Part shown: piece after piece, positions 7,669 through 15,793 of the stretch
Position numbering within the stretch: the stretch's first letter is position 1
Layout: each line of letters opens with the position of its first letter
Assembly (NCBI GenBank): GCA_031553225.1
Contig: JAVBLU010000001.1
Coordinates: 1-64,000, forward strand
Reading direction: 5' to 3'
DNA from: JAVBLU01 sp031553225
Lineage (GTDB): Bacteria > Bacillota > Clostridia > Christensenellales > UBA1750
DNA: 64,000 nt
Position numbers and translations under genes: made by a program
The notes under the pieces: model-generated
Database searches by the model: none
Seen by the model: the letters and a program-made list of their open reading frames with translations, nothing else
Told to the model about the DNA's origin: nothing

Positions 7669-9363
7669 ATGGGCATGCAATGGATCGACGCGATCAGCTT
7701 TCAAGACAAGGGCGGCTACCGCGTGGAAACACAGTTCGTGCGCGAGGTGGGCCAAAGCTACCTGATGGGCCTGGGCATCCCGGGCGAACCGGTCGCCAGC
7801 GCCAAGACAGGCTTTGCGGTGGACAAGCCCGGCACATACCGTCTTTGGGTGCGCACGCGCAACTGGCTGCGCGACTTTGGCCCCGGCCGTTTTTATGTGC
7901 AGGTGGACGGCGTGCGCGCCGGAAACGAGATGGGCAACCTGCCCAGCGAGAACTGGGGGTGGCAGATCGCCGGCGACGTGCAGCTGACCGCCGGAACGCA
8001 CGAACTGGCCGTGGAGGACACCACCGGGTATTTCCCTCGCGTAGCCGCCTTCCTCATCACCGATGACATGGACTATACCCCCTCGCCCGAATGGGCGCGT
8101 GCGCGGCTTGTGCGCGCCAGCCTTCTGGGACAGGATGAGAAGGCGCAGGACAGCGGCCCGTGGGACGTTGTGGTGGCAGGCGCCGGCCCGGGCGGCATCC
8201 CGGCCGCCGTGGCTGCCGCACGCGAGGGCATGAAGGTGGCGCTCGTCCACTCCCGGCCCATGCTGGGCGGCAACGCCTCCAACGAAGCCACCGTAGGCTT
8301 TGACGGCGCGTATATACACCATCCGGGCTTCCGCGAGAGCGGCATCCCCGAGGAGCTGCGCCGCATCCGCGATCAATACGACGTCACCTGGCAGAAGGCC
8401 ATCGAGATGCTCGTGGAGTCCGTGCCGAACATCACCGTATTTTTGAACACCGAGGTGATCGATGCGGAGGTGTCCGGCGGACACATCGCCGCAGCCGTGG
8501 CGCAGAACACCATGACCGGCATGCGCATGCGCTTTCCGGCGAAGATGTACGTGGACGCGACGGGCGACGGCTGGCTTGGCTACTACGCCGGCGCGGTGTA
8601 TCGCGTAGGCCGCGAGGCTAAGTGGCAGTACGATGAAGAGAAGGCCCCGCACTTTGCGGACAACCGTAGCATGTCCGGGTGCCTCATGTCCGGCGAGCGC
8701 GACCGGCAGATGCTCTCCTACTACGCAGAGGACGTGGGCGCGCCCGCGCCCTTCTGCGCGCCTAAATGGGCGCAGATTCTGCCCGAGAAGCTGCACCGCT
8801 CGCCGGGCCGCGTACACACGGGCGAGTGGTGGATTGAAAATCCCACGGATTATGACGACCTGTTTGAGGCCGAACGCGTGCGCGACCGGCTAATGGTCAT
8901 CTCCATCGCCTATTTCCACTGGCTGAAGAATCACTATGAGAAGCGCGACCTGGTGCGCAACATGAAGATGACGGGCTTTCCAGCCTACAACGCCAAGCGC
9001 GAATCCCGCCGCCTGATCGGCGACTACGTGCTGCGGCAGGAGGACTGCACCTCCGGCCGACCCTTCCCGGACGTGATCTCCTACGCGGGCTGGACGATCG
9101 ACGTGCACAACAACGACGGCATCTTCTCCGGGCTCTCCGGCCCGTACGATTTCGACATCCGCGTGCCTATCAACCAGATTCCCTACCGCTGCACGTACTC
9201 CAAGAACATCGACAACCTTTTCATGTCCGGCCGGTGCCTGTCCGTCTCGCACATCGCCCTGGGCACGGTGCGCGTGGAAAACACGCTGGCCGCCATCGCC
9301 CAGGCCGTGGGCACGGCCGCCGCAATGGCCATACAAAAAAACACCACCCCGCGCGGCATCTAG
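7669..9363 (+). CDS. FAD-dependent oxidoreductase, copy 2, N-terminal part (ends at an in-frame TAG)
   Basis: 564 residues, closely similar along the whole length to copy 1: N-terminal sandwich, GAGPGG FAD motif, and the C-terminal FAD-contact segment up to NTTPRGI. At codon 565 there is TAG (9361-9363) where copy 1 has TAT (Tyr). The frame then continues without a shift to 10323, so the full unit would be 885 codons including the final stop, exactly as in copy 1. The stop falls at the junction between the FAD domain and the C-terminal sandwich, so this part keeps a complete FAD domain. Its start has an AAGGAGGG site. It may be a functional shortened enzyme, a recent nonsense mutation, or a sequencing error. 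Confidence 0.8.
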   Translation: MGMQWIDAISFQDKGGYRVETQFVREVGQSYLMGLGIPGEPVASAKTGFAVDKPGTYRLWVRTRNWLRDFGPGRFYVQVDGVRAGNEMGNLPSENWGWQIAGDVQLTAGTHELAVEDTTGYFPRVAAFLITDDMDYTPSPEWARARLVRASLLGQDEKAQDSGPWDVVVAGAGPGGIPAAVAAAREGMKVALVHSRPMLGGNASNEATVGFDGAYIHHPGFRESGIPEELRRIRDQYDVTWQKAIEMLVESVPNITVFLNTEVIDAEVSGGHIAAAVAQNTMTGMRMRFPAKMYVDATGDGWLGYYAGAVYRVGREAKWQYDEEKAPHFADNRSMSGCLMSGERDRQMLSYYAEDVGAPAPFCAPKWAQILPEKLHRSPGRVHTGEWWIENPTDYDDLFEAERVRDRLMVISIAYFHWLKNHYEKRDLVRNMKMTGFPAYNAKRESRRLIGDYVLRQEDCTSGRPFPDVISYAGWTIDVHNNDGIFSGLSGPYDFDIRVPINQIPYRCTYSKNIDNLFMSGRCLSVSHIALGTVRVENTLAAIAQAVGTAAAMAIQKNTTPRGI

Positions 9364-9372
9364 GAAAAGCCT

Positions 9373-10323
9373 GTGCGCGAGCTGCAGCAAACCCTTCGGC
9401 GCAACGACCAGTACATTCCCGGCCTTGTAAACGAAGACCCGGCCGACTTGGCGCGCGCGGCCAAAGCGACGGCCAGTTCGGTTTCCACGTCCGAAATTTT
9501 TTCCTTTAAGCGCGGCATCGCGCGCGAGTTCCGTCCGCTGGACGCGGACTATTGCATGTACCTGTACTATCCGCGGCCTTTCCATCGCCAGGTGTCGTTG
9601 TACGTGAAGAACGAGGGACCAGCCCGCACGTTGAACGCGCAGTGGATCGTCTACGAGCAAAAGCCCGAGCTGTACCAGGCGTTTGGTTCGGCCGCCATGC
9701 AGCTGCCAGCAGACTTTGAGGGTTTTGTGGACGCGCCGCGCAGCGCGGACCTGCCGGAGAAGGGCACCTTCGGCATTCTGCTGCCCGCCACGCCGGGCGT
9801 TTCGCTGCAGTACGTGGACATGACGCACTACGTGGGCCTGGGCAAATGGGTCGCGCCGTACTGGGACATCACCCGCTGGGCCACCTTCCGCCACACGGTG
9901 GAGGGGCTGGAACCCACGGAGCTGGCGAGCTGCGGGCCGGACAACGTTGTGAACGGCACGGCGCGCGCGCTGAACAAGGACGTATACGAGTGGGTGTCCG
10001 ATCCGGGCCGGGCGCTGCCCCAGGAGATCAAGCTCTCCTTCGACAAGCCCGTGGACGTGTCCATGGTGCAGATCGCCTTCGATTCCGATCTGGTGAACGC
10101 CGCTCACTCCTTCCACTTCCTCACGCGCGTGCCCAAGCTTGTGCGCGATTATGACGTGGTGCTCGTGTCCGGCGGCAAGGAGACCTGCCTGCCCGTTCAA
10201 AACAACATTCTGCGCTTCCGCCGCCATGAGATCGCCGGAGGGAAGGTAGACGCTGTGATCGTGCGCGTGCGCAGCACGTGGGGCGACCCGTCGGCGCGCA
10301 TCTTCGAGATCCGGGTCTATTAG
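9373..10323 (+). CDS. FAD-dependent oxidoreductase, copy 2, C-terminal part after the TAG
   Basis: 316 residues in the same frame as the preceding piece, matching residues about 569-884 of copy 1 (LQQ..., FSFKRG, FRHTVEGLEP, SARIFEIRVY). It holds the linker helices and the F5/8C-like sandwich but no FAD site. A GTG start lies 9 bases after the TAG. The TAG itself overlaps an AGGA that sits 7 bases before this GTG, so translational re-initiation is possible. Codons just after the stop differ from copy 1 (EKPVREL against ETHMKEL). Clean continuation of the frame to a normal stop suggests either recent breakage or selection to keep it. Confidence 0.6.
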   Translation: MRELQQTLRRNDQYIPGLVNEDPADLARAAKATASSVSTSEIFSFKRGIAREFRPLDADYCMYLYYPRPFHRQVSLYVKNEGPARTLNAQWIVYEQKPELYQAFGSAAMQLPADFEGFVDAPRSADLPEKGTFGILLPATPGVSLQYVDMTHYVGLGKWVAPYWDITRWATFRHTVEGLEPTELASCGPDNVVNGTARALNKDVYEWVSDPGRALPQEIKLSFDKPVDVSMVQIAFDSDLVNAAHSFHFLTRVPKLVRDYDVVLVSGGKETCLPVQNNILRFRRHEIAGGKVDAVIVRVRSTWGDPSARIFEIRVY

Positions 10324-10332
10324 GGCACGGCG

Positions 10333-12624
10333 ATGCGGATCCATACTTGGCAGACCATCGACCTGTGCGGCGCGTGGCGCTTTGCCTATGCAAAGCACCC
10401 CGCGCCCTCCCCTGTATCCATGGCGGACGCGCAGGGGCAAGGCCTTGCGTTTTATCCCTGCGCCGTGCCAGGCAACTTCGAAACCGACCTGCATGCCGCC
10501 GGCCTCGCGCCCGAACCGTTCTTTGGCATGAACCCCGAACAGGTGCGTGCCATGGCCGAGGACAGCCACGCGTACTATGGGCGGCCGTTCACGTACGAGC
10601 CGAAGGAGGGCCTGGCACCGCACCTCGTGTTCGAGGGCCTGGACTGCTACGCCGATGTGTATTTGAACGGCCAAAAGGCCGCGTCCTTCGACAATATGCT
10701 CGTTCCCCGCTCTCTGGACGCCTCGCCCTACCTGTTGCCGGGCAGCAACGAGGTGTTCCTGCACATCCTGCCCGCCGTACGCGCCGCGCAGGCGTACGAG
10801 TATCCGCAGCTGCCGCACGGAAACAGCCTCACCTTCGAGTCGCTGTACGTACGCAAGGCGGCGCATATGTACGGCTGGGACATCATGCCCCGCTTCCTGT
10901 CCGCGGGGATGTACCGCCCGGCGTACGTCGAGCTGCGTCCCGCCGAGCGCATAGAAGATCTGTACCTGAAGACCGCCGCGCTGCGCGGCGGCGGCGCCGT
11001 GCTGGACCTGCACTATCGCCTGCGCACGCGTCTGGACGGCGTCTACGAACTGGACCTTTCCCTCGCCTGCGGTACGCAGCGCGCAAGCTCACGCGCGCAG
11101 GTGCGCTTCGACGCGGGACTGCACACCTTTACGCTTTCGGATGCGCAGCTGTGGCACACGCGAGGCCGCGGGCCGCAAAACCTGTACGACGTAACCGTTA
11201 CGCTGCTGAAGGACGGCGCGGCTCTGGACATCTGCCGCTTTCGCACGGGCGTGCGCACGGTGGCGCTTGAACGCACCGATCTGACCACGCCGGAGGGTGC
11301 AGGCGAGTTCGTGTTCCGGGTGAACGGCGAGAAGGTGTTCTGCAAGGGCTCGAACTGGGTGCCCGTGGACGCCTTCCACAGCCGCGACCGCGCGCGCATT
11401 CCCGCCGTCTTCGACATGGTGCGGGACCTCAATTGCAACATGCTGCGCTGCTGGGGCGGCAACGTGTACGAGGACGACCTTTTCTACCAGCTGTGCGACG
11501 AGAGCGGCGTGCTCGTGTGGCAGGATTTTTCCATGGCCTGCGCGCTGTACCCGCAGGACGACGCCTTCGCGGCGCGTCTTGGCGAGGAGGCCGCGCTGGT
11601 CATCCGGCGGCTGCGCATGCACCCGTCCCTCGCCCTGTGGGCCGGTGACAATGAATGCGACCAAGCGTACTTCTGGCGCGAGGGCCAAAGCGGCCGCCCG
11701 GGCGACAACCGCCTGACGCGGGAGGTGCTGCCGCTGGCCGTTCGCCTTCACGACGGCGCGCGCCCCTATCTGCCCAGCTCGCCCCACTACGGCCCGGACG
11801 TAACGGCAGACAACCGCCGCTACGCTTCCGAGGACCACCTGTGGGGCCCGCGCAACTATTACAAAAGCGCGTTCTATGTCACCTCGCCCTGCCACTTCGT
11901 CAGCGAGATCGGCTACCACGGGTGCCCCGCGCCTTCCTCCGTGGCGCGCTTTATATCGCCGCATAAGCTATGGCCGCCGGAGGACAACGAGGAGTGGCTG
12001 CTGCACGCAACGTCCATGCCCCGCGACCGCGCGCCCTTCGACTACCGCGTGGCCCTCATGCGCAAGCAGGTGGCCGAGCTGTTCCGCGAGCAGCCGGACA
12101 ACCTGGAGGATTTCTCCTTCGCCTCCCAGGCCGTGCAGGCCGAGGCGAAGAAGTTTTTCATTGAGCGTTTCCGCATGGGCAAATGGCGCACAACGGGAAT
12201 CCTTTGGTGGAACCTGATGGACGGCTGGCCCCAGTTCTCCGATGCGGTTGTGGACTACTATTTTGAAAAGAAGCTGGCCTACGGCTTCATCAAAAACGTG
12301 CAGAAGGACGTGTGCGTCAGCCTTACCGAGCCGGACGGCTGGCAGCAGCTGGTGGTGTTGCTCAACGACACGCCGCGCGATGCTTTTTTGCAGGTGCGCG
12401 TGACGGACATCGACACGCTCGAGTGCGTGTTTTCAGGCGCGGGCGTGGCGCGCGCCGACGCTTCCACGCCCATCGGCGCGATCGACTATCCGCGAAACCG
12501 CCAGCGCATGCTGCAAATCACCTGGACGGGCGAGGCCGCCGGCGAAAACCACTACCTAAGCGGAGAACCGCCCTTCTCCCTCAGCGACTATCGCCGGTGG
12601 GTCACCGCGCTGAGGCTCGCGTAG
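10333..12624 (+). CDS. GH2 beta-mannosidase-like glycosidase
   Basis: 763 residues with the GH2 order of sugar-binding, immunoglobulin-like and TIM-barrel domains. It has motifs typical of beta-mannosidase-like GH2 enzymes: KGSNWVPVDAF, LRCWGGNVYE, VWQDFSMAC, and HPSLALWAGDNE with acid/base Glu441. The nucleophile is probably Glu525 in FVSEIGYHG. A Trp-rich segment WWNLMDGWPQFSDAVVDYYF follows. It starts 9 bases after the second oxidoreductase stop with a weak ribosome binding site, so translation is probably coupled. No signal peptide is present. The product is expected to remove a beta-linked mannosyl or related unit in the cytoplasm; exact specificity cannot be read from sequence. Confidence 0.85.
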   Translation: MRIHTWQTIDLCGAWRFAYAKHPAPSPVSMADAQGQGLAFYPCAVPGNFETDLHAAGLAPEPFFGMNPEQVRAMAEDSHAYYGRPFTYEPKEGLAPHLVFEGLDCYADVYLNGQKAASFDNMLVPRSLDASPYLLPGSNEVFLHILPAVRAAQAYEYPQLPHGNSLTFESLYVRKAAHMYGWDIMPRFLSAGMYRPAYVELRPAERIEDLYLKTAALRGGGAVLDLHYRLRTRLDGVYELDLSLACGTQRASSRAQVRFDAGLHTFTLSDAQLWHTRGRGPQNLYDVTVTLLKDGAALDICRFRTGVRTVALERTDLTTPEGAGEFVFRVNGEKVFCKGSNWVPVDAFHSRDRARIPAVFDMVRDLNCNMLRCWGGNVYEDDLFYQLCDESGVLVWQDFSMACALYPQDDAFAARLGEEAALVIRRLRMHPSLALWAGDNECDQAYFWREGQSGRPGDNRLTREVLPLAVRLHDGARPYLPSSPHYGPDVTADNRRYASEDHLWGPRNYYKSAFYVTSPCHFVSEIGYHGCPAPSSVARFISPHKLWPPEDNEEWLLHATSMPRDRAPFDYRVALMRKQVAELFREQPDNLEDFSFASQAVQAEAKKFFIERFRMGKWRTTGILWWNLMDGWPQFSDAVVDYYFEKKLAYGFIKNVQKDVCVSLTEPDGWQQLVVLLNDTPRDAFLQVRVTDIDTLECVFSGAGVARADASTPIGAIDYPRNRQRMLQITWTGEAAGENHYLSGEPPFSLSDYRRWVTALRLA

Positions 12625-12633
12625 GCATAAGAA

Positions 12634-12655
12634 GAGGGCCGCTTGTTCGGCCCTC
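12634..12655 (-). terminator. Hairpin terminator between convergent genes
   Basis: Arms GAGGGCCG and CGGCCCTC with a 6-base loop. On the minus strand the stem is followed by TTCTTAT, so it best serves the AIM24-family gene. It may also stop transcription from the GH2 operon. Confidence 0.6.
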
Positions 12656-12670
12656 GATTTGCTGCGCGCG

Positions 12671-13348
12671 CTAGTTCTTGCTGGGCAGGAAAGGGATCAG
12701 GCTGCGCGCCATATTTTCGGTGGGCATGGACTGTAGCCACACATGCCCCGGACCTTTCACTGTGGTGAGGAACAGGCCCTCGCCCCCAAAGAGGACGTTC
12801 TTGAAGCCTTTCACCGTGGTGATGTCAAAGCTCACCGTGTCGGTCATCACGGCCACATGGCCCGTATCGACCTTCAGGGTTTGGCCGCTTTGCAGGTCGT
12901 ACTCAATGCTCGCTCCGTCGATCTCCAGGAACACAACGCCTGGGCCGGTAATCTTCTGCATGATGAAGCCTTCGCCGCCTACCAGCCCCGCGCCCAGCTT
13001 ACGCTGGAAAAACGTGGCCAGCGTAACCGTGCGGGTGGCTGCCAGAAAGGCGCGCTTCTGGGCAATGATCGACTCGCCCGGGCCCAGCTCCTTCACCATA
13101 ATGGTGCCGGGAAAGCTGGAGGCGAAAGCTATGATGCCCGGCGCCTGCGCGGTGTAGGTGGTCATAAACATCGATTCGCCGGAAAACTTGCGCGCCAGGC
13201 CCCCGAGCAGCCCGCCCTCCATGTTCGTTTCCATGGCCAGGCCTTCGCTCATCCAGCTCATGCCGCCGTTCTGGGTAAACATGGCCTCCCCGGGATCCAG
13301 CGTGCAGACCACGACGGGCAGCTGCCCGCCTTGCAGCGAGTACTTCAT
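12671..13348 (-). CDS. AIM24/TIGR00266-family protein
   Basis: 225 residues of repeated short beta strands rich in Gly, with GGMSWMSEG, GLLGGLARKFSGES and GEGFIMQKITGPG. This is the pattern of the TIGR00266 family (AIM24 domain), a double beta-barrel of unknown biochemical role, widely found in Firmicutes and Actinobacteria. The start at 13348 has a GGGGAGGCG site; longer readings of the frame have no support. It is a single-gene unit convergent with the GH2 operon. I infer no link to sugar use. Confidence 0.8.
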   Translation of the reverse strand: MKYSLQGGQLPVVVCTLDPGEAMFTQNGGMSWMSEGLAMETNMEGGLLGGLARKFSGESMFMTTYTAQAPGIIAFASSFPGTIMVKELGPGESIIAQKRAFLAATRTVTLATFFQRKLGAGLVGGEGFIMQKITGPGVVFLEIDGASIEYDLQSGQTLKVDTGHVAVMTDTVSFDITTVKGFKNVLFGGEGLFLTTVKGPGHVWLQSMPTENMARSLIPFLPSKN

Positions 13349-13697
13349 GAAAGCGCCTCCCCTATATGTATGTCCGTTACACAATTCGCGGGGCTTCCGG
13401 AATTTCCTTCCAAAGCGTTCCACGGCATATCGTGAAATAAGGCCAAACGCTGGACGCGAGAGGCAACAAGCCCTGCCCTCTCCATATCGTGCTGACGGCG
13501 GCGAGGGCCCCCTTCCCGCCGGACGACGAGCGGCCTTTGGCCCGGGGAAACGCCCCAAATTGGTCTGTGCTCAAATGCCTGTGTGCGGCGGCAGAGGCGG
13601 CGCGGCTGCAAGACCGCTTCAGACAAGGGCTGCGCCGTCTCGGGCGCCCGGCGCCGCGTTGCGGCAGCGGGCGCTGCCGCAAAAAGGGAGGATTATC
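13349..13697. other. Intergenic, no supported gene
   Basis: These 349 bases between two divergent genes are GC-rich. Open frames here are extensions or shadows without ribosome binding sites, and I see no clear promoter or RNA element. Confidence 0.5.
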
Positions 13698-14420
13698 ATG
13701 CGAAGGATCATACCGCTGGACGTGCGCGGCGACTTCGCTATCACGCCCGTCGCCCTGTGGGACGGCGCGGAGCTTGCGCTGGTGGACTGCGCCTTTGCCC
13801 AGGACGTACCGCACATGGCCGAACTGCTCATGCAGGAGGGCGCCGACCTTGCGCGCCTCACGGGTATCGTGCTCACACACTGCGACGGCGACCATGTGGG
13901 CGGGCTTGCCGAGTTACGCCGGCTGTACCCCTCCGCACGGGTGTACGCCTCCGCCGAACAAGCCGCTTGCATCGCCGGCAGCCGTAAGCATTACCGCCAG
14001 GCAGCGCTGGAGCTAAGGCTCCCCTCCATGCCGGAAGAGGAGAGGGCGGCCGCGCTGGAGCGCATCCGCACGCTGCAGGGCTTGCCGCGCGTGCCGGTGG
14101 ACGCGGTGGTGCGGGCGGGCGACGTGCTGCCCTTCTGCGGGGGCGCGCGCGTCGTGGATACGTCCGGACACATGCCCGGTCACATCGCCGTGTACATGGA
14201 GACGGAGCGCACGCTCATCACGGGCGACTGCCTCACGGCCCAAAACGGGCGGCTCCTTCCGCCCAGCGTCCAGTACACCCTGGATATGCCCCTCGCCTTG
14301 GCCCGCGCGAGCGCCCTGGCAAAGCTGCCCCTGGACTGTGTGATATGCTACCACGGCGGGCCGTGCACGCAGGGCCTTGCGGAGGCGCTGCGCGGCATGG
14401 CCGCCCCGGCGGACAGATAG
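13698..14420 (+). CDS. Metallo-beta-lactamase-fold hydrolase
   Basis: 240 residues of the MBL-fold superfamily. The metal motif reads THCDGDHVGG, so the second His of the usual HxHxDH is Asp; this variant occurs in some MBL subfamilies. Later ligands are visible as SGHMPGHI (His in a GHxPG motif), TGDCL and the terminal CYHGGP. The start at 13698 has GGGAGGAT upstream. The GHxPGH pattern is shared with glyoxalase II-like and lactonase-like hydrolases. The substrate is unknown. It stands alone between oppositely oriented genes. Confidence 0.8.
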   Translation: MRRIIPLDVRGDFAITPVALWDGAELALVDCAFAQDVPHMAELLMQEGADLARLTGIVLTHCDGDHVGGLAELRRLYPSARVYASAEQAACIAGSRKHYRQAALELRLPSMPEEERAAALERIRTLQGLPRVPVDAVVRAGDVLPFCGGARVVDTSGHMPGHIAVYMETERTLITGDCLTAQNGRLLPPSVQYTLDMPLALARASALAKLPLDCVICYHGGPCTQGLAEALRGMAAPADR

Positions 14421-14649
14421 CGCCCCTGTCCGCGATGCAGGAATCCGCCGCCGCGGGCCTACCCGCCCGTCCAAGCCTCGGGAGAGCCGTATTTTGCCTC
14501 AACTCGATCAGGCCGCGGGGCGCTGCATACGGTTTTCCTCATTTCACCCGACGGGCGACCGCCGCACGGGGCCGCCTTGCGCAGCCGGCACGCGCGGCCT
14601 GTCCAACTGTACCCGCCCACACCGTGCAGGCCTGCGGGGCCTGCGCGGC

Positions 14650-15642
14650 CTAGCGGGCAAACAGTGCCTCCTCCAGGGCGCTCAGTTCATCAAGCTTACG
14701 GCGCGCTTCCTCCACGCTGCCCGCTGCGGCGTGCAGTACTACGCGACCGGCGAAGGGGCCGGCCAGGCGTGCCTTGCCCGGTCGCGGGTTCTCGGCGTGC
14801 ATCTGCACACACACGGGCGCAAAACGAACAAGCGCCTCGTCCAGCACGGCGGAGGGCTGCACCAGGTTCATCATGCGAAGGCCCGGCACGCCGGCGAGCA
14901 GCGGCCACTGGTGTCGCGCGTTGGCGCAGCAGTGGATGCCGATGCCGCCAAAGCGGGCGCTCAGCGCCCGCAGGTGCGGCATGGCAAAGCGTTCCAGCAT
15001 AGGGGCGCTCACAACGCCCGCCTCGTCCTCGGAGAGCGTAACCCCGCGGGGCATGTAATAGTCCGGATAGTGGGCGACGAACGCGCGGCCATAGCGGTCA
15101 AACCAGAAATCCAGAAACTGCGTCAGCAGGGCGGCCGTCATGCCGATCAGATCGTCAACCGCCTCCGGTTCCTCGATCATGGCGGCGTAAAAGTCGTTCT
15201 TGTCCCAGATCAGCGCGGCGATGTCCATGGGGCTTTGGATGTCGGGCAGCCGCATCAGGGCGCCGGGCTCGGCCGCGCGCAGCTCGTCGGCGATACCGAT
15301 CACGTCCGCCAGCGCGGGAGCTTCCAGCGTGGGCGGGCGAAGGCGGGCCACATCCGCCGCGCGGCGCACCACCGGCAGCGCAAAGGGCATGTTGTCGCCG
15401 CTCTCGTGCACGGCCGCCCCAAAGGCGCGGGCGAAGATCTCCGTGCCCGTGTAGGGATGCACGTGCGGCACGCGGTCGTCCGCAACCATGCCAAAGGTGT
15501 CCATCTCCAGCCGATACTGCGCAAGCGCCCATTCGATGCGCGCCCGGCGGTTCCCGTCGTAGGGCAGGGGACGGCCCGGCACGCCGAAATGCACGATCTT
15601 CACGGCCCTGCGTCGGCCCTCATACAGTGCCTGCCAGGCCAT
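14650..15642 (-). CDS. Uroporphyrinogen decarboxylase-like (UroD/MtaA superfamily) protein
   Basis: 330 residues with the UroD-superfamily TIM barrel. It shows the family pattern GIHCCANARHQWP (about residue 235), where HxC would be part of the zinc site in MtaA/MtbA-type methyltransferases, and a later Cys in VCVQMHAENPRPG. True HemE residues at the N-terminus are missing, so this is not a haem-synthesis enzyme. Homologues act as corrinoid:thiol or substrate methyltransferases or are uncharacterised. A corrinoid protein lies 7 kb away at 22502. The start at 15642 was chosen for its GGAGGAAGG site; the frame continues upstream without one. It is divergent from the MATE gene. Confidence 0.7.
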   Translation of the reverse strand: MAWQALYEGRRRAVKIVHFGVPGRPLPYDGNRRARIEWALAQYRLEMDTFGMVADDRVPHVHPYTGTEIFARAFGAAVHESGDNMPFALPVVRRAADVARLRPPTLEAPALADVIGIADELRAAEPGALMRLPDIQSPMDIAALIWDKNDFYAAMIEEPEAVDDLIGMTAALLTQFLDFWFDRYGRAFVAHYPDYYMPRGVTLSEDEAGVVSAPMLERFAMPHLRALSARFGGIGIHCCANARHQWPLLAGVPGLRMMNLVQPSAVLDEALVRFAPVCVQMHAENPRPGKARLAGPFAGRVVLHAAAGSVEEARRKLDELSALEEALFAR

Positions 15643-15741
15643 TTTGCGCCCTTCCTCCTGCTGCATGCCCTCTGCCCCGCTTTCTGCCCGGCCAGGCGCG
15701 CGCCCTCGTCGCCGTTTTATGCTCACATGATTCCGCATGGA

Positions 15742-15770
15742 TTGACGCACAACCTGCAAGAGCGTACAAT
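15742..15770 (+). promoter_or_regulatory. Promoter of the MATE operon
   Basis: TTGACG (15742-15747), a 17-base spacer, and TACAAT (15765-15770) form a near-consensus sigma-A promoter 24 bases before the start codon. Confidence 0.7.
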
Positions 15771-15793
15771 CTCTTGCATAAGGACGGTGCAAT

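Noticed and set aside
9361..9363. TAG read as pyrrolysine
   Set aside because: TAG is used as the normal stop by many genes in this window (for example at 7499, 10323, 12624, 18176, 21114 and 27049), the aligned residue in the paralogue is an ordinary Tyr, and no pyl genes are seen here.
8890..11013. Long minus-strand open frame over the second oxidoreductase and GH2 genes
   Set aside because: Antisense shadow with His/Val/Arg-rich composition; the plus strand has clear family motifs throughout.
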